Positions 23,343 to 31,217 of a stretch of 35,161 nucleotides of DNA are shown one piece after another; position 1 is the stretch's first letter, and each line of letters starts with the position of its first letter. The stretch lies in NCBI GenBank assembly GCA_026988525.1, contig JALSLC010000031.1, positions 1 through 35,161 of the forward strand, in the 5' to 3' direction. The translations under genes and the position numbers were made by a program. The notes below the pieces were generated by a model. That model was not told the DNA's origin. It was given only the letters and a program-made list of their open reading frames with translations, and did not search any database. The DNA comes from Archaeoglobaceae archaeon (GTDB taxonomy: Archaea; Halobacteriota; Archaeoglobi; Archaeoglobales; Archaeoglobaceae).

Positions 23343-25652
23343 ATGGAGCTGATTAGAGAGATTACTGAAGAGCTTAAAAGCTCATACATAGATTACGCAA
23401 TGAGTGTTATAGTCGGTAGAGCTTTACCAGATGTAAGGGATGGTCTAAAACCAGTTCAAAGAAGAATACTTTACTCAATGTATGAAATGGGTCTTTTCTC
23501 AAACAAACCTTATAGAAAGTGTGCTAGGATAGTTGGAGATGTACTAGGTAAGTACCATCCACATGGTGATGCTGCAGTTTACGATGCCTTAGTTAGAATG
23601 GCACAGGATTTTGTAATGAGATATCCTCTAATAGATGGGCAAGGTAACTTTGGATCAATAGATGGAGATTCCCCAGCAGCAATGAGATACACAGAAGCGA
23701 GATTGTCTAAGATAGCTGAGGAGATTTTAAGCGACATAGATAAAAATACAGTTGATTTTCAACCAAACTTCGATGCAACTTTAAAAGAACCCGTTGTTCT
23801 CCCATCTAAGATTCCAAATTTACTCGTGAACGGATGCACGGGAATTGCGGTGGGTATGGCTACAAACATTCCACCTCACAATTTAAGTGAAGTTTGTAGG
23901 GCAATTATAGCGTTTATAAAAAATCCGGATATTAGCGTAGAGGAGCTTATGAAGTATATTAAAGGACCTGATTTTCCAACAGGAGGCATTATTGCCGGTG
24001 ATAAAGGTGTTTTAGAGGCTTATAAAACAGGTAGAGGTAAAATAATAGTTAGGGGTAAAGTTGAAATTGAAGGTAAAAAAATAATTATTAAAGAAATACC
24101 TTATCTTGTAAATAAATCCAAACTTGTAGAAAAAATAGCTGAATTGATAGAAGAAGGCAAACTTGATGGCAAGGCAGTTAGAGATGAATCGGATAGAGAT
24201 GGAATAAGAGTTGTAGTAGAAGTTAGAGAAGACGTTTATACAGCCCTTAACAAATTGTATGCCTACACGAACTTACAAACAACGTTTGGTGTGATTATGC
24301 TCGCTTTAGTTGATGGAGAGCCAAGAATTTTAAATTTGAAAGACATGATAGAATGTTATGTAAATCATAGAAGAGATGTTGTTATTAGAAGAACTAAATT
24401 TGAACTTGAAAAAGCAAAAGATAGATTACACATTGTTGAAGGTTTAAAAAAGGCTATAGAAAATATTGATGATGTAATATCTCTAATAAAATCCTCAAGT
24501 TCTCCAAAAGAAGCTAAGGAATCATTAATGAAAAAATACGACATGAGTGAAAAGCAGGCTGAGGCAATTCTTCAAACAAGATTACAGAAGCTAACAGCTA
24601 TTGAAATTGATTCTATAATGAAGGAATTTAAGGAATTAAAAGATAAAATAGCTGAATACATGTCAATTTTATCCTCAAAAGAGAGAATTGATGAAATAAT
24701 TATTAAAGAAATGGAATACATACTGGAGAAGTATGGAGATAAAAGAAAAACTGAAGTAGTTGGTAAAGTTGAAGAAATATCAAGTGAAGAACTTATTAGT
24801 GAAGAGGAGTGTTTAATCGTTTTCACAAAGGCTGGATTTGTTAAGAGAATGTCTTTAAACTTTAAATTACAGAAAAGGGGTGGAGTTGGTGTAATAGGCA
24901 TTCAGCTTAAAGATGATGAACCTTCTTTTGTAACCGTTTGCAGTTCAAAAGATAAGCTGTTAATATTCAGTGAAAACAAAGCATATTGGATAAATGCTTA
25001 TGAAATTCCAAAATTTGATAGGCATGCGAAGGGTGTAAAGCTAACAAACTTTGTTGCTTGTAGCAATATTGTTTCTGCAATACCACTTAGGGAGTTTGAT
25101 GATACTGAGCTACTGATAGTAAGTAAAGATGGATACATCAAAAAGATAAAAGCAAAAGAGTTCGAAAACGCTAAGAGATCCGGAATAATAGCCTCTTCCT
25201 CGAACATCGCCTTTGCTTGTATAGTTGAAGGAAACGATGTATTTATTTCCACAAGAAAAGGTTATACCGTTAGATTTGATGTTAAAGAAGTGCCAAAACT
25301 TAGTAGAAATGCAAAAGGAGTTAAGGGAATTAATCTAAGAGAAGGAGATTCTGTAGCATGGGTTAGCTGTAGAAATGGAGGTTATTTGCTAACAGTATCT
25401 AAGGATGGTTATGCAAGGAGAAGTGCTGTAAAAGAGTATAGAAAAGTTTCCAGAGGAAGCATGGGCGTTATAAACTACAAAGGAGATGTAATTATGGCAG
25501 AAGTCGTGGAAGGCATTGAAAAACTTGTAATTCTAAGTTTTGATGGATATTTGCTAAGAACCGACATCTCAGAAGTCCCCGTTCAGAGTAGAACTGCGAA
25601 AGGAGTTATACTCTGTAAAAAGGATGTTGCCTGTTGTACAATTGAAAGGTGA
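23343..25652 (+). CDS. gyrA: DNA gyrase subunit A
   Basis: GyrA cleaves and reseals DNA during ATP-driven negative supercoiling together with GyrB. The 769-residue protein has the breakage-reunion domain with [36 protein letters not shown] and catalytic Tyr116 in AMRYTEAR. The C-terminal beta-pinwheel contains repeated DGY blades and the GyrA box QKRGGVG (about residue 513), which distinguishes gyrase from topoisomerase IV. Length is normal for a compact GyrA. No gyrB lies next to it in this window. The gene is bacterial in type, as in other gyrase-bearing euryarchaea, and its base composition is like its neighbours, so any transfer is old. Confidence 0.97.
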   Translation: MELIREITEELKSSYIDYAMSVIVGRALPDVRDGLKPVQRRILYSMYEMGLFSNKPYRKCARIVGDVLGKYHPHGDAAVYDALVRMAQDFVMRYPLIDGQGNFGSIDGDSPAAMRYTEARLSKIAEEILSDIDKNTVDFQPNFDATLKEPVVLPSKIPNLLVNGCTGIAVGMATNIPPHNLSEVCRAIIAFIKNPDISVEELMKYIKGPDFPTGGIIAGDKGVLEAYKTGRGKIIVRGKVEIEGKKIIIKEIPYLVNKSKLVEKIAELIEEGKLDGKAVRDESDRDGIRVVVEVREDVYTALNKLYAYTNLQTTFGVIMLALVDGEPRILNLKDMIECYVNHRRDVVIRRTKFELEKAKDRLHIVEGLKKAIENIDDVISLIKSSSSPKEAKESLMKKYDMSEKQAEAILQTRLQKLTAIEIDSIMKEFKELKDKIAEYMSILSSKERIDEIIIKEMEYILEKYGDKRKTEVVGKVEEISSEELISEEECLIVFTKAGFVKRMSLNFKLQKRGGVGVIGIQLKDDEPSFVTVCSSKDKLLIFSENKAYWINAYEIPKFDRHAKGVKLTNFVACSNIVSAIPLREFDDTELLIVSKDGYIKKIKAKEFENAKRSGIIASSSNIAFACIVEGNDVFISTRKGYTVRFDVKEVPKLSRNAKGVKGINLREGDSVAWVSCRNGGYLLTVSKDGYARRSAVKEYRKVSRGSMGVINYKGDVIMAEVVEGIEKLVILSFDGYLLRTDISEVPVQSRTAKGVILCKKDVACCTIER

Positions 25653-25657
25653 TAGAT

Positions 25658-26296
25658 GTGTTTAGCGACTCTTCATTTATATATAAAGGAGAAATTATTA
25701 AAGGAAAACTTCTAAGGAAATATATTGGAGGAGAAGCTATAGTAGAAATATATGAAAATGTAGTTTTAAAGAAAAGAATTCCAAAGAGATATAGAATTAA
25801 GGAGCTGGATACATCTTTAAGGAAAAAGAGGACAAAAACAGAAGTTAAACTTATGAGTCTCGCAAGAAAACAGGGTGTAGCCACACCTATTGTACTTGAC
25901 GTAGTCGATGACACCATAGTTATGGAAAGAATTGATGGATTGCCAGTAAGAGATATTTTGAACGAAGAAATTTGTAAAAGCATAGGGAGAGATTTAGCAA
26001 AAATGCATAATATGAACATAGTTCACGGGGACGTAACACCCATGAATCTTATTCTTAAAGAAAATAGAATTTACTTTGTAGATTTTGGTTTGGCTTTTAT
26101 AGATTCGGATATAGAGCCCAAGGGTGTTGACTTGCACATTTTTTTTGAAGCTTTAAGAGCCTACTACGACAATTGGGAAAATTTAAAAAAAGCTTTTTTG
26201 GAAGGGTATCTTGAATTGGGGGACAAGGATGTTATTGATAGGGCTGAAGAAATAGCAGAAAGGGGCAGATATGTGAAAAGAGTCTCACAAATCTAA
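25658..26296 (+). CDS. bud32: KEOPS complex kinase Bud32
   Basis: Bud32 is the small atypical kinase/ATPase of KEOPS, needed for t6A37 tRNA modification. It has a short N-lobe (GGEAIVEIYENVVLKKRIPK, with Lys in VVLKK), RTKTEVKLMSLARK for the helix-C region, the catalytic loop VHGDVTPMNLIL and DFGLA. The chain ends in the compact C-terminal tail typical of stand-alone Bud32, not fused to Kae1. GTG 25658 is favoured over GTG 25649 because GGTGA at 25648-25652 gives it a proper ribosome binding site. It directly follows gyrA (5 nt). Confidence 0.92.
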   Translation: MFSDSSFIYKGEIIKGKLLRKYIGGEAIVEIYENVVLKKRIPKRYRIKELDTSLRKKRTKTEVKLMSLARKQGVATPIVLDVVDDTIVMERIDGLPVRDILNEEICKSIGRDLAKMHNMNIVHGDVTPMNLILKENRIYFVDFGLAFIDSDIEPKGVDLHIFFEALRAYYDNWENLKKAFLEGYLELGDKDVIDRAEEIAERGRYVKRVSQI

Positions 26297-26557
26297 TTTA
26301 ATTTTAAGAACTTTTTCGTCAACGTATATCTTTTTTACTCTTTTACTTATTTCTGATCTCACCTTATCTGTAATTCTTTCAGATGGAATTCCAAGTTTCG
26401 TAAATAAACAGCTCATTAAAAGCGTGCTATTAGAGAAAAAAAGACTTGATAGTCCATTGCCAAGGTACATTCTTAAATTCTCTTCCCCAAACATTTTTGC
26501 ATAACCCCTATCTCTCAACCAATTTTCAAACTCATCAATACTTATTTCCACTTCCAT
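26285..26557 (-). CDS. Hypothetical small protein, 90 residues
   Basis: I do not recognise this protein. It begins MEVEISIDEFENWLRDRG, has a mixed central region with FFSNSTLLMSCLF, and ends in a basic strand-rich segment (SKRVKKIYVDEKVLKIKLDL, partial). It resembles a small alpha-beta protein without zinc or catalytic motifs. Its 3' end overlaps bud32 by 12 nt on the opposite strand. A TATA box (26580-26587), 26 nt before the ATG and shared with the divergent zinc-ribbon gene, supports it as a real gene. Confidence 0.6.
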   Translation of the reverse strand: MEVEISIDEFENWLRDRGYAKMFGEENLRMYLGNGLSSLFFSNSTLLMSCLFTKLGIPSERITDKVRSEISKRVKKIYVDEKVLKIKLDL

Positions 26558-26579
26558 ATTTTGTCTCAGGCAAAAGGAG

Positions 26580-26587
26580 TATATAAT
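26580..26587. promoter_or_regulatory. Bidirectional TATA box
   Basis: TATATAAT is centred at 26583.5, about 26 nt from the minus-strand ATG at 26557 and about 26 nt from the plus-strand ATG at 26609. One element seems to set both leaderless transcripts. Confidence 0.5.
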
Positions 26588-26608
26588 TGGTTTTACATAA
26601 TCTATTTT

Positions 26609-26803
26609 ATGAAAACAATTTTAGTATGCCCTGTATGTAAATCGACTGAAATAACTCTTGATACTGGTGGTATAACTGGAAAATATATGTGTAAAAACTG
26701 TGGTTATGTTGGATCTTTTGTTCTTGAATTAAGTGAAGGAGAATATAAAGAGATGATTGAGGGTGAAAAAATGACAGAAATGGAAAATGATAAAAAATCC
26801 TAA
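26609..26803 (+). CDS. Small zinc-ribbon protein
   Basis: The 64-residue protein is a zinc ribbon, CPVC (residues 7-10) and CKNCGY (about 27-32), followed by an acidic tail (EGEYKEMIEGEKMTEMENDK). The ribbon recalls TFIIS/TFB-like or ribosomal-type fingers, but I cannot assign a role. An upstream in-frame start at 26561 would include the TATA box, so I choose ATG 26609, which sits 26 nt after it. Its stop overlaps the convergent PRPP synthetase gene by 4 nt. Confidence 0.72.
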   Translation: MKTILVCPVCKSTEITLDTGGITGKYMCKNCGYVGSFVLELSEGEYKEMIEGEKMTEMENDKKS

Positions 26804-27657
26804 GATTTGAGAGCTTTTGCTATAAGTTCAGATACGCTAACTTTACTTACGGGACTTGGAACTGTATCAGTCCCATATATTTCTTCTACTCCAACTTCGT
26901 ATATTTTTCTGAGAGTTTCAGTTTTTGCAAGAACGTGTGTTGAAAAAACGTAGATTTTTCTACATTTTGCCTTTTTTAAAACTTTTACAGCTTGAATCAC
27001 TGTAGATCCGGCTGAAATCATGTCATCCACTATAAAAATATCTCTGTCTTTTACATCCGGTGGTTTTGACGCTATAACAACGTTTTCGGCATCCACTCTT
27101 ATTTTTGTTAAATAGAAGTAATCAATATTTAACTTCTTTGAAAAGCGGGATGCCCATCTAACTCCTTCTTCATCTGGAGAGACAACTATTGGATCTTTTA
27201 CATCCAAACTTTCAGCTACTTCTGCAAGTTTTTCCATTGCACTTATGTTGTATATCTCAATTTTTTTTGATATTTCGTTTATATAATCTTCAAGGTGGTA
27301 ATCCACAACGTATATCTTGTCGAACACTGAGAAAAAGTTGGAAATTAGAGTTTTAGCAGGAAAAGCTTCACCTTTAATAAATCTTTTGCGGGAATATGGC
27401 ATGTATGGAAAGACACCATATACTTTTTTGCTACCATATTCTCTTAAAGTCTCTGCTATTAGTATTGATTCCATAATCATTTCATCAGGTTTGTAAGCTA
27501 AGCTGTTTACTATAACTGCATTTTCAGGAGGTTGAGGAACTCTAATGTATTTTTCACCGCTTGGGAGTTTCTCTAATTGAACGTATCCAAGACTAAATCC
27601 AGTTAATCTACTTAACTTAACTCCAAGCAAACCTTGGGAACCGGGAATTATTTGCAT
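26800..27657 (-). CDS. prs: Ribose-phosphate pyrophosphokinase (PRPP synthetase)
   Basis: The enzyme makes PRPP from ribose 5-phosphate and ATP for nucleotide and other syntheses. With start ATG 27657 the protein has 285 residues, normal for archaeal Prs, and begins MQIIPGSQGLLGVKLSRL like other members. Other landmarks are PYSRKRFIKGEAFPAKT, VDYHLEDYI (catalytic flexible region), VSPDEEGVRWA and the PRPP loop IFIVDDMISAGST. A longer frame to 27744 would overlap the YkgJ-type gene and lacks homologous sequence. A TTTAAATTT element about 30 nt upstream supports a leaderless start. Confidence 0.92.
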   Translation of the reverse strand: MQIIPGSQGLLGVKLSRLTGFSLGYVQLEKLPSGEKYIRVPQPPENAVIVNSLAYKPDEMIMESILIAETLREYGSKKVYGVFPYMPYSRKRFIKGEAFPAKTLISNFFSVFDKIYVVDYHLEDYINEISKKIEIYNISAMEKLAEVAESLDVKDPIVVSPDEEGVRWASRFSKKLNIDYFYLTKIRVDAENVVIASKPPDVKDRDIFIVDDMISAGSTVIQAVKVLKKAKCRKIYVFSTHVLAKTETLRKIYEVGVEEIYGTDTVPSPVSKVSVSELIAKALKS

Positions 27658-27682
27658 TAAATTCTTAATATTTTCACAAAAT

Positions 27683-28156
27683 TTAAACTTTGGGTTTTGA
27701 AGATTGTACCCATGTAATCCATTCAACTTCTCTTTTTCTCCCAATAACTAATTCAATAGCTTCTTTTACAAGTTTTTTCAGATTTTCTGTTGGGTTTTTT
27801 GATAAAATTGTATTTTTACAGTATGTGGAAACATAAACGTAGTACTCTTCCCCATCGTATTCATAATATGCTAAATCTTCATTTTTTGCTGGTTTTTTTC
27901 TTACTAAGAATGGAAAAACTTTACAGGATATGGGTTTTAAGCTACCTTGCAAAGAACATAAGTTGTCGATCTGAAAAGGACATTTACCATTAATTTTTTT
28001 TATGTAGTATCTCCCAGCTTTTTCCTCTACAAATCCTGTCTTTCTTAATTTCAGATACTCATAGTAGGTTAGTTTTGGTTTGAAATCTATACAACATTTA
28101 CCGCAAGCGACACAGTGCCATGAATAAACTTTTCTCCATGGCACGTACATAGACAT
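27683..28156 (-). CDS. YkgJ-type cysteine-cluster protein
   Basis: The 157-residue protein has the CxxCxxCC cluster CVACGKCC (residues 15-22) and later cysteines in CPFQIDNLC and PISCKVFPF, the eight-Cys pattern of the YkgJ/UPF0153 family, which is thought to bind zinc or an iron-sulfur centre. The function of this family is not established. The gene ends 25 nt before the Prs start on the same strand and may be cotranscribed with it. An ATG at 28150 is an alternative start. Confidence 0.82.
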   Translation of the reverse strand: MSMYVPWRKVYSWHCVACGKCCIDFKPKLTYYEYLKLRKTGFVEEKAGRYYIKKINGKCPFQIDNLCSLQGSLKPISCKVFPFLVRKKPAKNEDLAYYEYDGEEYYVYVSTYCKNTILSKNPTENLKKLVKEAIELVIGRKREVEWITWVQSSKPKV

Positions 28157-28291
28157 ACTTTTAACATTCTGATAATTACGTTTTTTGAGTGGGTGGAGAT
28201 TTTTTACTTTAATATTAACGAAGAAAGAGAGACCGGTAACTTGTCTAACCTGAGTTAAAAGGTTTTGACGTAAAAAATTTTAATAATTAAG

Positions 28292-28366
28292 TGGGCCCGG
28301 AGGGATTCGAACCCTCGACCGTCCGGTTATGAGCCGGACGCTCTAACCTGGCTAAGCTACGGGCCC
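28292..28366 (-). tRNA. tRNA with CAT anticodon (Ile2 or elongator Met)
   Basis: The cloverleaf has acceptor stem GGGCCCG/CGGGCCC, A73, D arm with TAGCTTAGCCAGG, anticodon stem TCCGG/CCGGA with loop CTCATAA and T arm GAGGGTTCGAATCCCTC. It lacks the initiator features A1-U72 and GGG/CCC next to the loop. The body resembles archaeal tRNA-Ile2, whose C34 is modified to agmatidine to read AUA; elongator Met remains possible. Confidence 0.88.
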
Positions 28367-28391
28367 TTTTAATAGCAGACACTATACCTGA

Positions 28392-28400
28392 ATTTAAAAT
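28392..28400 (-). promoter_or_regulatory. TATA-like box for the CAT-anticodon tRNA
   Basis: TTTTAAATT on the minus strand is centred about 30 nt before the tRNA 5' end. Confidence 0.45.
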
Positions 28401-28443
28401 TTGTGTTCGGAAGCAACATATACCGGAAAGTGTACTTACTATT

Positions 28444-29382
28444 ATGGACAGGATTCATAAACTTTCCGAAGAAGTTGTTAAAAAATTTAAAAATTCAGGA
28501 TACGATGTAAACATTAAAGATGTTTATAAAAGGCTTAAACTTCTAATAGATGAATTCAAAGTTCCGGAAGATGAAGCCGTTAGAACAGTAACAAACTATC
28601 TGCTAAAAGAATTAGATATACCGAGAGATAAACTCGTTGTAGATAGTCCTCTTGTAAAAATAGCCGATATAGGCTCACCGGGACAGTGGATTAGCTTGAA
28701 AGCTAAGGTTGTTCAACTGTGGGATTCAAGTAGTCCAAATGTTTCTCAAGTGGGGTTGATTGGAGATGAAACGGGTATAATCAAATTTGTAATTTGGGCA
28801 AAAGCAAATAAACCAGAAGTTGAAGAAGGGAAAAATTATCTTTTTGCAAATGTAGTTACAGATAGATTTGGAGGTAAAATGCAAGTTAACATTAACAAGT
28901 ATAGTAGGATAGAAGAAATAGACGAGGATATAAGTTTGCCACCAAGAGACGTTGATATTGTTGGAGCACTTGTTGCAATTCAGCAGAATAGTGGTTTAAT
29001 TAGACGATGTAAAATTTGCAATAGAGTTTTGACTAAGGGTGTTTGTCCAATACATGGTAAAACAGAAGCTTACGACGATCTCAGGATTAAAGGAGTTATG
29101 GATGATGGAGAAAACTACTATGAAGTAATATTAAATGAAGAAAATATAAAAAATCTTACTGGAATCGGGCTTGAGGAAGCGATAGAATTAGCAAGAAAAC
29201 ACTACGATAGAGAGATCGTGCTTTCAGAGTTAAAAAATAAACTCTTGGGCAGATACTTTAGATTTAAAGGGAGAAGGGGTGAAAGATATCTAATAGTAAA
29301 CGATATTGAGTTTCTCCAATATGACGAAGTAGAAAAAGCAAAAGAAATTCTGAGCAAAATAGGGGGTGAAACAATTGGATAA
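28444..29382 (+). CDS. Replication protein A (RPA-type ssDNA-binding protein)
   Basis: RPA coats single-stranded DNA in replication and repair. The 312-residue protein has a helical N-terminal part, then an OB fold (IADIGSPGQWISLKAKVVQLW, partial, to MQVNINKYSRIEEI, residues about 77-160) and a second OB fold that carries a zinc site, CKIC...CPIHG (near residues 192-209). The layout fits euryarchaeal RPA41-like proteins. It lies just upstream of, and overlapping with, the RPA-associated OB protein, a standard pair. A weak TATA-like CATATACC (28417-28424) precedes ATG 28444. Confidence 0.9.
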   Translation: MDRIHKLSEEVVKKFKNSGYDVNIKDVYKRLKLLIDEFKVPEDEAVRTVTNYLLKELDIPRDKLVVDSPLVKIADIGSPGQWISLKAKVVQLWDSSSPNVSQVGLIGDETGIIKFVIWAKANKPEVEEGKNYLFANVVTDRFGGKMQVNINKYSRIEEIDEDISLPPRDVDIVGALVAIQQNSGLIRRCKICNRVLTKGVCPIHGKTEAYDDLRIKGVMDDGENYYEVILNEENIKNLTGIGLEEAIELARKHYDREIVLSELKNKLLGRYFRFKGRRGERYLIVNDIEFLQYDEVEKAKEILSKIGGETIG

Positions 29383-30082
29383 ATTTCTCAAGAGGTCTGT
29401 GGCTAAAAGAGTGTTCTCATTTGAACTAAACGAAGCAACATACAAAGTTGAAAGTGACGAAAAACTTGTGCAAATATTACTTCCAACTGGTACACTTTGT
29501 AGCAGAGTATTTATTGTAGGAGTACTGCTGGATAGAGAGGAAACAAGACCAGATTCAGATTTTTGGAAAATTAGAGTTAGTGATCCTACGGGCGTTTTTA
29601 GAGGTTTTGTTGGAAAATTTCAACCTGATGCATTGGAAAACTTGCTAAAAATAGATCCACCAGAAATAGTGGCTATAGTTTCCAAAGTAAGGATATTTGA
29701 AGGTACAACATCAAACTTAGTTACTCTTAGACCTGAAGTTATAGTTCCGGTTGAAAGAGATGTTATGAACTACTGGATTCTTGAAACAGCTGAACAAACT
29801 CTTAAGAGAATTAAAGACATGAAAAAAGGGGAGAGTGAGTTGGTAGAGATGGCTTGGAAAATTTATAACCCCGACCTGAGTTACTATGAGAGCAAAATTA
29901 GAGATGCCGTTAGTGCAATCTTAAAAGTTGAAAAAGAAGAGGAAGTTAGCGAAGAAGAAATTGAAGAGGAAACAGCTGATATAAGTGAGAGTTTTGAGGA
30001 AGATCTTGAATTAGAGATTCCGGATATTGATGAATTTGAATTTGAAGAGGAAGAGATTGATCTTAATGATATATTGGGGTGA
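29375..30082 (+). CDS. RPA-associated OB-fold protein
   Basis: The 235-residue protein has one OB fold (LCSRVFIVGVLLDREE..., DSDFWKIRVSDPTGVFRGFVG, residues about 35-90) and a long acidic tail rich in Glu and Asp. This is the COG3390-type partner that follows RPA in euryarchaea and joins it in a heteromeric complex. I start at TTG 29375, 5 nt after GGGGGTGA (29362-29369); GTG 29366 is an alternative within that site. The gene overlaps rpa by 8 nt at the chosen start. The acidic tail may mimic DNA or contact partners; this is inference. Confidence 0.85.
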   Translation: MDKFLKRSVAKRVFSFELNEATYKVESDEKLVQILLPTGTLCSRVFIVGVLLDREETRPDSDFWKIRVSDPTGVFRGFVGKFQPDALENLLKIDPPEIVAIVSKVRIFEGTTSNLVTLRPEVIVPVERDVMNYWILETAEQTLKRIKDMKKGESELVEMAWKIYNPDLSYYESKIRDAVSAILKVEKEEEVSEEEIEEETADISESFEEDLELEIPDIDEFEFEEEEIDLNDILG

Positions 30083-30086
30083 GAGT

Positions 30087-31217
30087 TTGAGAGAAGCTGA
30101 AAGAGTTAGAGAAATATCTACATCTATGATAAGAAAAATGTTTGAAATTGTAGCTAAAGCTAAAAAAGAAGGTATAGATGTTGTAAGCTTAAGCATAGGT
30201 GAGCCTGACTTTGATACAGATGAGAGAATAATTGATTTTGCATGTAAGGCAAAAAAAATGGGCTATACGCATTATACATCCAACTTGGGGTTAGATGAGC
30301 TAAGAGAAGCTATAGCAGACAGATATCATGTAGATAAAGATGAAGTTATGGTTACGGCTGGAGGTAGCGAAGGTTTAATAAATGCATCTCTCTCTTTCAT
30401 CGATAGAGGTAGCGAAGTTATTATACCTACTCCAAACTTCCTCTCCTACTTCATATATACAAAATTGTGTGAAGCAAAGACAATTCAAATAAGAACACAT
30501 CCAGAATTTAAGTTGGATATAAATAAAATTTCTGAAAGTGCGAGTAAAAAAACGTCTGCTATATTCCTTAACTATCCAAACAATCCTACTGGAAAAGTTG
30601 AAACCAAAAAAAATCTTGAAGCTGTCTTAGAAATAGCAGAAGATTGTGGAGCTATTGTGATAAGTGATGAAATTTATGATCAAATTTACTATGAAAAGAA
30701 GCCCGTAAATCTTGTTGACTACGAAAATGTAGTTGTTGTCAATGGATTTTCAAAGTCTCTTGCAATGACTGGATGGAGAATAGGTTTCGTAATAGCAAGA
30801 AAAGATTTGATAAACACTATGCTTAAAGTTCACCAAGTCAATGGAGTTTGTGCTCCCGCTTTCGCTCAAAAAGCTGTAGCAGAAGCGTTTGCATGCGGTA
30901 TATTTGACGAATTTACTTCTAAGATTAGAAATGCTTTCAGAGAGAGAAGGGATTACATATATCGAGAACTAAAAAAATTGGGATTTAAAGCAGTAAAACC
31001 TGAGGGGGCATTTTACATATTTCCAGAAATACCCGAATACTTTGAAAACTGTAATGAGTTTGTAGAAAAATTAGTTATGAACGGTGTTGCTTTAACTCCC
31101 GGAACACCTTTTGGTGATGGGAATGAAAGATACGTTAGAATTTCCTACGCTTGCTCTATTGAATCTCTGAAAAAAGCTGTTGAAAGAATAAAAATTTTCC
31201 TTGATTCTCAATCTTAG
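30087..31217 (+). CDS. Class I/II PLP-dependent aminotransferase
   Basis: The 376-residue enzyme has fold type I aminotransferase motifs: SLSIGEPDFDTDE near the start, TAGGSEGLINASLSFI, NYPNNPTGKV, SDEIYDQIYYE and the PLP lysine in NGFSKSLAMTGWRIG. A late RISYA supplies the substrate carboxylate Arg. It belongs to the aspartate aminotransferase I-gamma-like group, but the amino acid substrate cannot be read from sequence. TTG 30087 is chosen because GGGGTGA (30076-30082) sits 4 nt before it and overlaps the stop of the preceding gene; a longer frame would overlap that gene in a second frame. It is in the rpa operon and converges with gltX (4-nt overlap). Confidence 0.9.
   Translation: MREAERVREISTSMIRKMFEIVAKAKKEGIDVVSLSIGEPDFDTDERIIDFACKAKKMGYTHYTSNLGLDELREAIADRYHVDKDEVMVTAGGSEGLINASLSFIDRGSEVIIPTPNFLSYFIYTKLCEAKTIQIRTHPEFKLDINKISESASKKTSAIFLNYPNNPTGKVETKKNLEAVLEIAEDCGAIVISDEIYDQIYYEKKPVNLVDYENVVVVNGFSKSLAMTGWRIGFVIARKDLINTMLKVHQVNGVCAPAFAQKAVAEAFACGIFDEFTSKIRNAFRERRDYIYRELKKLGFKAVKPEGAFYIFPEIPEYFENCNEFVEKLVMNGVALTPGTPFGDGNERYVRISYACSIESLKKAVERIKIFLDSQS

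Noticed and set aside
27658-27744. Longer frame for PRPP synthetase starting at 27744
   Set aside because: The added residues overlap the end of the YkgJ-type gene and are unlike Prs; the family start MQIIPGS lies at 27657 with a promoter upstream.
28292-28366. Calling this tRNA an initiator tRNA-Met
   Set aside because: It has a G1-C72 pair and lacks the three G-C pairs at the anticodon loop. The gene at 8494-8567 has both initiator features.
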